Assembly: GCA_958510875.1 (NCBI GenBank)
Contig: OY294067.1
Coordinates: 273,836,742 to 273,900,741 of the forward strand
Reading direction: 5' to 3'
Length of the DNA: 64,000 nt
Source: Endomychus coccineus
Taxonomy: Eukaryota > Arthropoda > Insecta > Coleoptera > Endomychidae
The notes under the pieces were generated by a model. That model did no database searches. It was given only the letters and a program-made list of their open reading frames with translations, and was not told the DNA's origin. Position 1 is the first letter of the stretch, and each line of letters starts with the position of its first letter. Shown here piece after piece: positions 11,085 through 24,057 of this stretch. A program made the position numbers and the translations under genes.

Positions 11085-11935
11085 TAATAAAATAATTGAA
11101 GATATATCTACGAATTGTGCTCTCACTCTTGTTGATGAAATATTTTTCCGTTATGGACTATCAAAATTATAAGCGACAACGGTGTCCAATTTGTATCTGC
11201 CGTGATACAACAGGTCTGCTACACCTTGGATATAAAAGAATCGTTCTCTCCGCCTTATCACTCATCATCAGCTTACACTGCGGAACGAGAAGATCGTGAT
11301 CTGAAACCAGGACTCGGTATTATAATAGGAAATGATCATCGATTATGGCCTGAGAATCTTGCTATCACTCATTTTGCCATGAACTCCGTATGGGGTGAAT
11401 CTACAGCAAGCACTGCTGCTTACTTGTCACTTAAGCATAGGTTACGAACACCGGATAATGTCAAACGTGATTCCAGGACTGTAACGTAAAGTTGAAACTA
11501 CCTTTCACAAATAACTCCATATCGGAAACACTATGCCGCGAAATGAAAAAATCAAAATCGCCATAAGAATTAGGCAGACATCAAGAGGAATGATGGGGAT
11601 TCATTCAAAATTGGAAATTTTTTATGGGTGCGCACGCATTGGGGAAAGCTATGAAAGGAGTTTCACTGGAAATGAGATGTGCCTCATAAAATACTGACGC
11701 ATGTATCTCCAGTCAGCTGTGAGGTTGCTAGTCCTGATAATTCAAAAGTATCACTTGGAATTTATCATATTCCTTACCTCACTCATACAAGAGCTATCGA
11801 AGAGAAGAAAATATTTTTGTATTGGGAAGAAGGAGGAGACCCTTGAGGAAAAAAGAAGGAAGCGTTCCCTGAGAATGGAGAAGAAAGCGTCCCATGACTA
11901 CTTCTTTCAGGTAATTTTTATCTGATAGAATATAG
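11085..11935 (+). pseudogene. gypsy-type LTR retrotransposon integrase and pol C-terminus, decayed
   Basis: Integrase core fragment of a Ty3/gypsy element, which would insert retrotransposon cDNA. The reading begins near 11100 with CALTLVDEIFFRYGLSK. After a frame change come ISDNGVQFVSAVIQQVCYTL (second catalytic Asp), then AEREDRDLKPGLG (catalytic Glu region). WPENLAITHFAMNS and LKHRLRTPDNVKRD close the core. Further on, about 11690-11770 gives VSPVSCEVASPDNSKVSLG, matching the post-integrase tail, then a Lys/Glu-rich run. The first catalytic Asp, RNase H and RT are not visible. The LTR-like repeat at 12693 could be its 3' LTR. It is non-functional. Confidence 0.8.
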
Positions 11936-12692
11936 GCTTCTAGCAAGTTTTAGTCCAATAGTGAACGAGTTACAGCAATAATCCTGCTCTAGGATATTAA
12001 CTGCGATTATAGATTGTACCCAGTACTTTAACATAATAATACATAATATATTTGGTTGACGAATTAGAAAGAATAGACATATATAACTCATACATCAGTT
12101 GCCAAAATGTAGATTCGTTTATATTGATAAATTTGCGAAGGATTGCAGCAGGATTGTCACAGAGTTTTGTCGGAAACAATATTTGGTTCGTACTAGGTTG
12201 TGCTTGTTGAATATTTGTGATATTCATTTCCCTTCATGACTATAGTCTTTGTAATTCAATATCCGTTGAAAACATCAACGTGTTAATTCGAATCCTACGC
12301 AAATAATATAGAGATGATCCAATTTCATTATTATCTTCTCCGCTGACATTCTAATAGTAATCAATTTCAGAAAATTTCGTTGGAGCCTGTTGATATTGCA
12401 TTTTTATATAATAGATTCTTCAAATAAGATTAGTTTCCTCTGCTTTCGAGCCTTTTTCCGTAATATTTACTTGCTAGCTGCTGAAAAATATTTTTAGTGC
12501 TTGATTAGGAACCGAATAAATGTACTGTCACAATTTTTTTCCCCCATTATTTGTTCTTGTTCATGAAATATGTTGATCTGGGTAGTATTGTTAATGAAAT
12601 AGGAACGTGCCTACATCACTTTCCGGAATTCATTGCAAGTATGCCAATTTCACAAATCCTACTGAATTATCTCATCAAAAACATTATACTAC
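11936..12692. other. no gene recognised
   Basis: AT-rich spacer between the gypsy pol relic and the LTR-like repeat. If those two belong together, this is the 3' part of the retroelement. I see no further protein motif. Confidence 0.35.
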
Positions 12693-13880
12693 TGTAACAT
12701 GGCTCTCTCTATGGAACTCCATAAGACTTCACTTGAGGAAATTATATAATCCTTCATCTATTCATTCATTGACAGTGTGGCGATTCAATCTAGAGAACCA
12801 TGACACTTTGGAGTTTGATCCCAGTCATTGATTAGCCAGAACAAACGTGAAAACTATCATTGACACTATTTTTATTCCACGAGACACTTAAGATTTTAAC
12901 TCAACAACAACAACAACTAAAAGACTACAAATAAAACTGAGATTATCGAATTTATTCCTCAACCAGGATGAACCTGGGGCATCGAAACTAAATGAACTGA
13001 TTTGATTGTGTTACTGAACTTGAACTTGAATAAAAACTGAGAACAACAAACTTTGATTCAAATCTAAAACAACTCTGACTTAACGAAATCCCTTTTCACC
13101 AAAAACAATCTGAAGGAACTTATAACCTAAATTAATTGAAATTGACAAAATGCCACGTGATTTTTCATGAGAAATATTCAAGTTAGAAAATAAAACTGAA
13201 GGTTTTAGGCATTGCCCCTGGTATTTGAAATTCTCAAGAACCAATCTACAATTAGGAAAATGATTCCCGAATTGTGTAACCAATAAGCAGCAACGTTTCT
13301 CCCTTGGGGTTCCTAGTACAGAAAGTTTTCGGTGGGGATTTCTGAACACGTCTGTCATTTTCTAAATATTACTAACTGATTCGAATGTACATATTATTTC
13401 AACTATAATCAGATAGATCCTACGTTACGTTATGATTTACGTGTGATACATTTTGATTAATCATTTAATTTGAAAGAAAGACTCTTAAAACTTCCATATC
13501 AAGATCGACAGCGGTTCTGGAATAACCCGCTACCTAAGCATCTTCAGATGGTCAACATTAACATTTATCATAGCTCAGAATTCGTTTTCCGTTTTATATT
13601 GGTTATTCATCTTGACAGATTTATTATTTTCTTTAGAACGAGAAACTTGTGTCAAATTATTGAAACCATCTTGACTATGCTAGCTATAGTATCATATCAC
13701 CCTCCTCAAAGCAGGTGTCCTATATTTGTTTAAACAATTCTTCACCTTCCTCATGCTACATTTGTTATTGACACTAACCAGGAAACATTTGGCACTTCTA
13801 GATGTTCTTTGCTTCCAGATATTCAAATTTTGAATGAAATTTCAATTTTATGAAAATGATTACACTACTTATCTACAGCA
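12693..13880 (+). repeat. LTR-like repeat, copy 1
   Basis: Begins TGTAACATGGCTC and aligns, inverted, with 19550-21015 over most of its length. Shared landmarks include TTGATTAGCCAGA.CAAACGTG, ACTTGAACTTGAAT, ACGTGATTTT, CGTGTGATACATTTTGATTA and CATCTTCAGATGGT. The TGTAA start, length over 1 kb and lack of coding sequence fit an LTR of the neighbouring gypsy-like element. The 3' boundary is not sharp and no target duplication was found. Confidence 0.55.
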
Positions 13881-16100
13881 TTTGAGAATTTCAATTCACC
13901 TGAATGGGTCAAAATATTCACCTTTCGGAGTGGGAATACATCATTTATTCATCATCATCAACTAATGAAAGGTTTAGCCTTCAATAATGAATGGAAACTA
14001 GTTTTGAAAATATTTAGAACCGGAAAAAAGGATAAATTTGATATTAGGTCACAAAAACATAGCAGGAATAGAACGAGTGATCACGAGGTCATCCGAAAAT
14101 GGAAATCAGTGAATAAGGATCGAAACGAAAGTCAATTAAAAACGTTATTTCAACCAGGATGCATGTTTGCTAATAAATCGTTGAAAGTTAATCAAAATCA
14201 AACACATATATCTGTGTGAGGAAGTTCTCCTTCTGTAGATTCCTATTAACCATTCCTCTTGTCAAAGCTCATCCAACTGCAGAGTCACATCAGCTTTACT
14301 CTGATTACCATCTTTAGTGAACCGTCATTCAGCTTTCGCTAAATTAGTTCCACTGTACACAATGCAGTCTCACAGAAGGTATAGTATATATTTCTACGGA
14401 ACCTCCGTTGAAGTGAATCGCAACCCTATGTTACAAAACGAATGTTTAAGAATCTTATACTGAAAGCAGATAATAGGCTATTAGCACTACTCCATAGAGA
14501 AAATGATAATTTTTCGGACAACTTATATATTTATGGAGTGGAATTTGTACAGAGCAATGAAGACTTTGTTCTTGGATTGAGGGAAACTTATTGTTATAAT
14601 AGTCTGGAAAAAATGGATAAAGGTGTTATTTATCTTACCTACAGACCGAAAAATATCCTACAGTAAATTTTGAAAATTTCCAATCTAACAATATGATTCC
14701 CTCGACAAAACCATCTTGTAATAAGATAGACAATGATTTCATCGTAGTGTCTATTCATCCAGCAAGCAAGCGGATGAATAAGCTCATCCTTATTCTCCCG
14801 GCTATCGAAGGCCCCTACGGTGAACGCATTATCAGTTGATATGCCTTGTTCGTCGAATAAATGATATGATGTCATTTTTACAACCAATTCACTCCAACCA
14901 TTCCCCTGAATAACCTGTCCTGCTATCTTCGTCAAACCAGGTATATTCCATTTTAACAGTTGGACACACATTACAGAGTTGCCGATGTGAACTGTACATT
15001 TATTAAATTAACTTGACAGTAAGTTGACAGTTCATAATTCGTTGTAAATCTAAATTTTGATAGGATTAAACTTCAAAATTACAGAAACAATTATTCTTCC
15101 CAGGACTGTAATTCTACCTATATTTTCGTCGTGTGTTGTGTGAACTGAGAAACGTCTACATTTTTTTATATCAGTTTATTAAACGGAAAAATGATGCTGC
15201 AGGTACTTTCATTTGTTCATCTCAACGAAACATGGATTTTTGATGATTGTATTATCGGTCCCTGGCAATCTTGGCAAAGATTTCAACACTAAAACTATGA
15301 AAACGATGAAATCTGGTAGCCCATTTTATATATTACGTACTTCATGCTGGTTGTACAGCAGATTTTATTCCAAGTACACTGATATTTTTTCTTCAAAAAC
15401 AAACGATGTACATTATTATTGTAAAATGTGTTGAAACAACTTTGCTTGATTCATTTGAATTTCAATTTTTATTGGCTATCGAAGAACCCTCCACCATCGT
15501 TGTAGATTATGTATAAACTGTCAACAAGCACCCTCTGGAAATATGATATACAAGATTGGTTTAGTAGGAATATATCTTCATCATGATGACACCTTGAAAC
15601 CACTATTCTTGATCTTGCTAAAATTGAGTTAGTCGCAAGATATGTTAACTGAAGAATATGGCCAACGAAGTGTTTAGTCTACCCCCTTACCATTATAATT
15701 TTAACATCATTGCAAACATCTGGAGTACAACTACTACAGGGATCATATTGACACAGATGGTAGATCGGGGCTAAAATAAGTGGCTATCTGTAAAGAGGAT
15801 AGGAGAACTAACACAAGAAATATATATGACATAGTGATGAAGTTAATAATTCTGAGTTATTGTCAATGCACAATGTTTGAATTGAAGTGTTCAGACAGGG
15901 AAGTAAAATTCATCATTTTGATGTGCTTGTGCAACTTCAAGTAAAAACCGCAACTTTATTATTCAGAACCTCAAATTTAATACGACTAAGAATCGATTTA
16001 AAGCTATACCCCTTCTCTCCCGAAGTGTAATTCCTCATATCTGTATTTGAAACTCGTAGTTAACAGAATAGTTCTATCGTTAAAGAACCCCTGGTAAAAT
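13881..16100. other. spacer with two unrecognised ORFs
   Basis: No transposon motif was identified. The most notable frames are 14639-14971 on the minus strand (110 codons, MCVQLLKWNIPGLTK at the start, with a GNGWSELVVKMTSYHLFDEQ segment) and 14442-14666 on the plus strand. The first has protein-like composition, but I cannot match it to a family, and no splice pair or promoter supports it. Confidence 0.3.
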
Positions 16101-16102
16101 AT

Positions 16103-16885
16103 ATGCAAGACTTAATCGAAATAAGTTCCTTTAACTCCCTTTTGGCTTTCATTCAACTAAAGAGTGAATTGAACATCGTGAGTAATGTGTTTTTATTGAC
16201 AAAAGGAATTCTGCAAGGCTCACTTTTACAAACGATCTACCAGAACGTTCAGAGGAATTTATCATCTGAAGATGGCATATCTTCTGTCTTACAAGAGAAC
16301 TCTGACATTGAGATGCAAATTATTTCAAATGATAAGATAGACAAATTGGAAAATTAGTTTACTATAAATAATCTGAAATTGAATAGATAAAAAACTTAAT
16401 TAATACAATTTTCATATTATTCAAATAACAACTCGGAAATAGGATCCTCATATTCAGAAGACAATTTATCATTCCTCGGAATGCAAATAGATGGTAGACT
16501 GGACTGACGTTATCATATGGATCAGGTTCATAAATACGCCACAACTTCGATCGTTTTGGATTGAGGGGTGTAAGTATGAGAATCACAATGGTGAGCAATT
16601 ACTCTGACAATACTCAGTCCATGACAGCAGAACATTCCTAAGTCAGTATTATTGAAATATATAACAACCGGGATGCTGACATTGAATGAGTACTATCAGA
16701 GTAATTGCCAACCTCAGTAAAACGTACACTCCTCAATTCGAACCGAATGAACTCTAGATGAATGTGCGTGAAAATTTGATGTTACTTGTATGTATAATTT
16801 CATTTATTTTATTTGACGTGTTCTTCACTGTCTGGTGAACAGTATAAATGGAACAAATAAATACTATCTATCTATGTATTTGGTG
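16103..16885 (+). pseudogene. possible LINE RT fragment and 3' tail
   Basis: The frame at 16103-16357 contains LTKGILQGSLL, resembling the G.LQGS segment of non-LTR RTs, but the rest is degenerate. About 450 bp later, 16806-16885 looks like a LINE 3' end. It has a short T-rich segment, CTGTCTGGTGAACAG, an AATAAA and a CTATCTATCTATG microsatellite tail. Joining the two pieces into one element is an inference. Confidence 0.35.
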
Positions 16886-17595
16886 CAACAAAAGAAATCT
16901 TTTTATTCTATACTATGTTGAACAAAATATACCCATATCAATATCTTTAATACCTAAATACGCAACAGAAAGTACACGTGATCAAAGATGATTAATATAA
17001 AAAATAATCTCCCTACTAAAATAGTGGTAATGAGGTTATAGAAAGTAGATTTGAAAAGCATGCATTGATTGGAAGCTTCTGATGATCGGGTATTTTGAGT
17101 ATTTATTTCCATAAATAATGCTCACTTCAAGATTACAATATGGATTAATAATATTGACGTGAAGCTGAAGGTTAAGTTTCCATATCTTTATCATAATCTT
17201 TCAGGTGTAGAATCAGTGTCATTTCAATAATCGATCAAGTAAACTATCAAATAGCAATTTGTACCTTCTTGAACATTCTGAAAAATACATATTTCTGACA
17301 TTCACTGTTTTTCTGTCATTTAATATCAAAATATACATTCTCTGGTAATATCGAATTTGGATTCTATGCAAACAGAACCAGTAAGTGGGTACTTTATTTT
17401 CCTCCATACATTTGATAAACACTCCAACAGTTTGTGAATCATATCTAACATCACAAATAATTTGTATTATTTGATATAAAGAGTAAAGAACTCCTGAGCT
17501 TGTTTGTAACACAGTTCATTGTATCAAATGAGCAAAAACTATGAAAACCTGCTCAACCTGGAAACAATGGGTGACCTTGATCCATGACGTATGTA

Positions 17596-17700
17596 AACAT
17601 ACAGGAAACTTCAAGCGGCAGCATCTTTGTAATTGATCGATTTTTCTTGCCCTTGTGCGCATGCAGGAAACACCAAGCGACAACGTTAGTGCAGGTTGGC
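17596..17700. repeat. short diverged direct repeat
   Basis: Two about 35-base copies, near 17600-17635 and 17660-17697, share CAGGAAAC..CAAGCG.CA followed by C.TT.GT. Meaning unknown. Confidence 0.45.
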
Positions 17701-19549
17701 TTATCAAATTTTTATTAATTTTTGGAAATACTAGGGTTGTAGTTTATCTAGAAGTTTGTTTATGTAATTGGATGATTTTCCATTCTAGTCAAGTTTCCTT
17801 TCCGCTTCACTGGAAATGATGACTCATTTTGAAAAGATTTTGGAAGTGCAGTAAAGCCGTTTTTATTAGAAAGTGACAGATATTTTGGAATTTTGAATGG
17901 AACATCACGTAGGATGCCTTAGGAACCTAGTCAATTATAGCAGAGAGTTTTGCTTTTAGAAATTATGAAATATATTTTTTCAAAGTAATGTTTTGTCAAT
18001 AAAAAATATAAAATAATTAATATCCTAAAAACCGTTCAACATAGAGGTAGGAATTTATGGAGTAAAGTTAAGGAACACATACCTAGAAATTAAAATAGGT
18101 CATTCGAAATTTGGAATTATCTGTTACTCTTTAATAGAAGCGACAACACTGCACGTCCCAAAGTATACTAAGAAGAGGCGTCATACCACGAGATATGAGT
18201 AATCAAAGTTTCAACACTTCATCAACCATGAATGACTCTGTATATGAACACATATTCATTTCAATATCTCAATGTAGGAATGAAATATTATGTTCAATTA
18301 TTTGAAATATTTATTTCATTCAGGCTTGGCAAGAAACATTTGCCATTTGAGAAGACGTATTTGTGTGGTGACAATGGAATCGATGAGAATAATAAAATAC
18401 ATACAAGTGTTAAAAATTTATTTTTACGATTCTTTTCCCGAATGTGAAACATAAAAAGTCTGGCGATTTATTTATAGAATGCAGTGAAATAAACATGACA
18501 CAACACGCATCAAATATTTGAGGAGAACGTGGTGAGAAGCTGTATCCAAACCATATAAACTGTAGGGAGAACCAACCACAAGCACAATTCTGTCCAATAA
18601 AATCAATGGACCTGCCGGACTACGTCCTAAAGATTCAAGGGAACCCACACATGTTATGATACATATTGGAAACATTTGAAAATACCTTATGCGTCTCCGT
18701 AATAATTGTATTACTTTATACGAATTTTCTAGTCGAGGAACGTTTTATTCTCCTGTTCATATACATTTTCAATACCTCAATATTATAATACAAAGTCTTA
18801 ATTCCAAATTATCCGAACACTACCTAAATAAAGAAATTGGTAAATTAGTTATGAAGTCAATGAAGAGTCTCGTCTCTGATTCTACAAATGATATAGATGA
18901 AGAGGGCTGGGTGTGACTGAATTATTCAATGTTGTCTTCAGTAATGATGATGTAGATCATGAAACCGAATGGTTCGTGAAAATGAGCACTTGATTGTTTT
19001 CCTTCCGAATAATCGACCTCTCATCAATTTATGACTACCAATTAGGACTGCTTTGGGTTATGAATTGATGTATTTCAACGAAGCCATTCGGAAAAAACTA
19101 TCTGAGTGGAATTGGTCAATATTATTGGTTACTCCATGATACTTTTCTCTCATGCCTTGTTCACTAACAACAGCGTTAAACTGGTATGGGTAAGGATGTG
19201 ACAGCCCAGTCAGTAAGATTAAGGGAGCCAACAAACATATTTCAGGCCGGAACCTACGAGAACCATCAATTGAAAGAAGGTTCCAGCAAAGCAATAACCA
19301 AATATTAGGCAGATACCGAAGATCTTCGAAAGTCCAAATTATTCATCAAGTGACCATGTAACCGGAGGTATGGCTAGTGAGAAGAACCAGCAAAAGGAAC
19401 ATAGTGTTGGAACTAAGATGATACAAATGAAACTCAGCTGTATTGGAATCAAATAGATACGGGAGTTGTCTAAGAAGACCGTACATATAAGAGAAATTCA
19501 TTAATAAAATGGAAAAGCGATACATCTTTTATAATAAGGATTCAGTACA
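17701..19549. other. no gene recognised
   Basis: AT-rich. Minus-strand frames at 18472-18675 and 19058-19294 are open but match nothing I recognise. This is part of the spacer between the two inverted LTR-like repeats. Confidence 0.35.
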
Positions 19550-21015
19550 GGTTATTTCCAATATTAAAATACAGCATTATATTCAGAAAATTGAAATTCC
19601 ATGTAAAATTAAAAAAGAAACGCAAAGAAACATGAACCCACAGGGGTTTCCAGATGTTTAGTATCAATAATGAATGTTAGCGTGAGAAATAGTAAATAAA
19701 CTTCTAAAATAAACACAAATTAGTTCACACTCGCTTCAATGAGGGTAATATGATACCATAGCATGGTCGAGAGCGTTTCAAATAATTTCACAAAAGTTTT
19801 GTTCTGGAGGAAATCACAAACCGGTCAAGATCAATAGCCAATATAGGATGGGAAACTAATGTGTAGCCAAGATAAATTTTGTTGTTAACCATCTGAAGAT
19901 GTTTTGATAACGGAATGATCCATGCCTATTGTTGATGTCAATATGGAAGTTTCACACGTCTCTCGTTTATAAGTTACATAATTAATCAAAATGTATCACA
20001 CGTAAATCATGACGTAACGTAGTATCTAATCATCGAAATTGTAATTAAATATAGTCTTAATTATAGTTGAAATGATTAATTGAGGAGAAAATCAGTTGGT
20101 ACCATTTAGAAAAGGACAGATAAGTTTAGAAATCACCATCGTAAACACTCTGAATAAGGGAAAGGAAAATAATTATGAACTATCTTACTGATTATTCTTT
20201 AAACATTCTTCCAAATTTACTAGTAATATTATATATAATATATAAAATTAAAATCAAGATCATTACAAGTGAAATCATTGGTTAAACAATTCGGGGACTC
20301 TTCCCTAATTGCGGAAAAGAACGCATTATAAATACCAACAAAATGAGAGAAAACTTCAGTTATATTTTCTAACTTGAATTAGTCTTTTGGAAAATCACGT
20401 AGCACTTTGTCATTTTCTATTGAATTAATTCCAATAGATTATTCAGAGTTTTTGAGTAAGAGGGTGTTTTCGCTGAAATCAGAGTTTCAGCTTCATTCAA
20501 GTTCAAGTCAATAATACATTCAATCAGTTCATCGTTTCTGGATTCCCTAGGTTCATTCTAGTTGGGGAATCATTTCAATAATCTTAGTTGTTTCTACAGT
20601 TTAGTTAATTTAGATTTTCTGGGTAATTTTATTTAATATTAGATTTCATTTTTAGATCATTCTTAGTAAAAATTTTATAATATTAGCAGTAAAACTAATT
20701 TTAATATTCTTTTTATTATTATCATTATCTTTTAATTGTTGTTGAACAGTTTCTCTGATTAAAACTAGAGTTTTTCCCTCCACTTACCTTCCAGTGTTTG
20801 AATCCATGAGTGTCTAGTGAAATAAAAAGGGATAAGTGTGAAAGATATTTTTCACGTTTGATCTGGCTAATCAATGATTGAATCAAAGTCCAACGTGTCA
20901 TGGTTTCCTAAATCAAATGGCCACACTGTAGATAAATAAATATTGGTGAATAGGAATGACGCAAATTCCTTAAGTGAAGTTTTATAGCGTTTCATAGAGA
21001 AAGGATCATATTACA
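19550..21015 (-). repeat. LTR-like repeat, copy 2 (inverted)
   Basis: Inverse partner of 12693-13880. Read on the minus strand it begins TGTAATATGATCC at 21015 and follows copy 1 through the same landmarks. It is a few hundred bases longer because of extra AT-rich sequence in the middle. The two copies are about 5.7 kb apart in opposite orientation, so they are not the two LTRs of one element. They are two insertions, or the ends of a large inverted structure. Confidence 0.55.
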
Positions 21016-22099
21016 CCCTCAAGACCACAGTACTTTGGGTTTTAACGCAACCACTCCAAAGGTCAATGATAAATATCTTTTACTCAGTTTTTCGTAGTGC
21101 TAATTTCACTCCAATATTTTGATTCTGCTTATTTCTCATTCTTCCCCAGAGAACGAAACAAAAGCATCTGTTGAAGCTCCCAAATTTTCCTATCGTATAG
21201 GTTGAAATACTCATCATTGAGTTCATACTCAGTGTGCAATGTATATTTATTTGTGTGCCCTGATAGTCTGTACCTTTCATTAGAAAAGGGAATGCGGACG
21301 TTAGTGTTGACGTGAATTAAATAAATGGTTGAAGAGAAGGAAAACATCATTAGGATGATAAAGCGATAAATATGAATTAAAAATGTTGTTGGACGAGCCA
21401 ACTTTCCCAAGGTCTTGCTGTTCAATATAATTAAAATTTACATTAGTAAGAATAATTTCAGCATAAAAAATGATTTATGAGCACTGAGTGAACTACACAG
21501 TGAGTTAATTGATAAGTTGACTATGATGTACAGCAAGAGAACTTGATAATGGAAGAATTTTAGTTTATTTTCGGGAAATATATCATACCGACCAGGATGA
21601 AGAAAGAACTTCAGTAATCACTGTTCCCATTATTCAAATCATAATGCGTTATGTTCGTTAATCCAATTATGAGAAATGAAACACGAAATTCAAATGATAT
21701 TGAGAAATGTAATTGCTTTATTTGTAACTGTTTCCCAAGTGCAGTTGACTTCAAGACAAGTAAACTGATAATCGAAAAGTGAAATTCCTGAGTAAGCATT
21801 TCAGATAGACAAGTGCTCCTTATTTGTGTTGGATAATTGATTGTATAGATTTCGCTCTTTTCTAATATGTTGAAATCAGACAGTTCTGTGATTTAGCAAA
21901 AGAATATAGTAGAGTAGGCTGTCCCTAATTTATGCTCATTATCATCTTTGATAAAGCAGGAATGTTCTTCAATATCCAGTCAGAACATTCAGTTTTATTC
22001 CTTCAATGTGAAATACTTCTCCACTTCATTCTCTTATTCATTCAATTCATATTATTGATGAGTATAACAGATATGAAAATTTATCAGAATATTCCGAAA
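21016..22099. other. spacer with an unrecognised hydrophobic ORF
   Basis: A minus-strand frame at 21129-21425 (98 codons) has a hydrophobic stretch near its N-terminus (LIHIYRFIILMMFSFSSTI), followed by a polar tail with HTEYELNDEY. It could be chance in AT-rich DNA, and no homologue, splice site or promoter was identified. Confidence 0.25.
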
Positions 22100-22620
22100 G
22101 AGCGAGACAGTTTCAACAAAAAGTCTCGACCCCCGGGACAGAACTTGTTTATTTGTAAGATATTATTGTTGAGAATAGCCAATGAGCTTGCAAAACTGGT
22201 GACTATAAAAACCCCTAATAGACAACAAAACAGCTGTGGTATCTCAAAGACTAACATCAAAAAGACAATCCACTGCTGGGTCATAACAAAACACTCGGAA
22301 TAGTGGAAATTAGTGAAGGTTTGCAAGCAGTCTAAAGCACTGATTGAACCGCACATTAGGGAAGACTGGTCTCAAGAAATGAGGAACATGGTTGAAATCA
22401 ATGCCAAACTGCTGACACAGATACTAACAGGATACGGATCGTTTAACTATCACCTCCACAGGATGAACCTTTGTACACGTGGTGCAAACGGAAAAGCGAA
22501 ACATCATTGCATATCATGTGCCGATGTAACACTGCTACCCCCAAGATGTACATCACTCTCGATAGAGATTGAGGGACCGAAATGCCCCCCACCCCTCATT
22601 TAATAATAACAATAATATTT
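22100..22620 (+). pseudogene. LINE C-terminus with RNase H remnant (R1/I-like)
   Basis: Plus-strand fragments spell IANELAKL (end of RNase H). Then come ISKTNIKKTIHCWV..KHSE, SKALIEPHIREDWSQEMRN and LLTQILTGYGSFNYHLHRM, the tail found after RNase H in R1/I/LOA-like LINEs. The latter is usually LTGHCPLNYHL, followed by a C..C...ET..H motif (here CISCADV). Stops and frame changes break it. The element ends in a TAATAATAACAATAAT tail at about 22601-22616, marking the true 3' end. A second copy of the same family is at 32330-32825. Confidence 0.75.
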
Positions 22621-23615
22621 TTGAAAATAGAATTTTCACGCACGGTTTTAGTTTAGTAAAGAGACTAATGTACGAATATCAAATTTAATCGAATAATAAT
22701 AATATATTCATGTTATCTCAAGAAAGTTCTTCAAAAAACAGATAATCGGAAAAATAGAGAATAATCCAAACAAATATAGTTCTTGTAGAATACTCCATTG
22801 ATTTTGGTAAGTCATTAAAAATTGTAGCTTTTCTTCAGCTGTTAACAGACCAACTGTTACACTTTACTATGGGAATCTAGAAGTTTCATACTACAATTGT
22901 TAAATATCCCTCATTCTCTGCTGCGTTAGCATACCGAACTTCGAAAGACTTCAATTTACGTAATTTTTTTTCTCACAGTAGGTATGTAGGAGAAGTGCAC
23001 GCTGAACATTTTTCCTTGTATTATTATTATTATTATTATTAAGGCAATACCGCATATCAAAGTTTTTCTCATTTTCTTCAAAGCTGTTCGAGGAAAAATG
23101 CCAACGCTCTAAGCAACTTCTTCGATGCGAGTCCACAACGAAGATGCTGCGTTTTTAGCGCAATCCAGATACGTCGTGCTCGCCATCAATAGGAAATTCA
23201 ATTAACAGCTTGAATTTTGTGTTTCATCAAAAAGTTGAGAACAAAGCTCCATTGCCCCTCCGCCCATCAGCAGAATAACTTAAAATGAGCGGAAATTTGG
23301 TATAATGCAGAGTGAGCCCACTCATATAAAGATAAAATTGAAAATTCATAAGCATAACTGTCATAGTTTGAAGAAAAAACATCTATTTGACGGCACATTA
23401 TGTGAGACGTATACATTACTGACTTTTTAAATTACGACAGACGGCCAGCGGAGGCTCTGCGCCATTGCCCGGCGTATCTAAGGCCCTACACTGGAATGAT
23501 AAGTTCAGTCATATAACTGACTCACACATTCGTGGACAACCAGGTAAGAGAACTACTATTCATAGATGATTTGAATGCAATCAACCGATCGCTAAATATG
23601 AATAATTTTCGTATA
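22621..23615. other. no gene recognised; includes a TTA microsatellite
   Basis: A run of TTA triplets lies at about 23021-23041. On the minus strand this would look like a LINE TAA tail, but no LINE body follows. Nothing else was recognised. Confidence 0.4.
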
Positions 23616-23899
23616 CAGGCTGTTCCATGTCAGACGAGCCATCCTGTATATTTCTTATCCCATAGTAAAATATCTCCCGAAACACATCGAATGATTTTGT
23701 TTGGATGACATCTTTTGACGTATATTTGAGGCTTGAACGAGCAACCCCCTAATGGGGGGCGCTTCAACCCCTCAAAATTGAATAGAGGAGAGGGGTTGAG
23801 TGATACGTCATTTGAAAGGTCTTGGAAGCCTCTTTACAACGGTGTATGAAAAACGTAAATTGGATGAATCGTTTTTGCCAAAAATTAATTTTGTTGCTC
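23616..23899 (+). repeat. left TIR of the second mariner
   Basis: 284 bp, inverse complement of 25261-25550. Similarity stops sharply after TTTTGTTGCTC. It contains an internal imperfect palindrome around CAACCCCTC. Confidence 0.93.
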
Positions 23900-24057
23900 G
23901 AATACTCCACCTTGAATATTTTGGTTATTTGTACAATGTACAAGCTCATTTTTATTAAGCCTTTTTTACAAACTTAAACAATCTTCAAAAAATCACATTC
24001 GTAAAAAAATTGAATTGTGTTGTCATACTTACAATGAGAAAAATTAAATCTGCGTGT

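Noticed and set aside
14639..14971. 110-codon minus-strand ORF considered as a host exon
   Set aside because: No splice sites, start context or recognised homology. It is recorded only as an unexplained frame.
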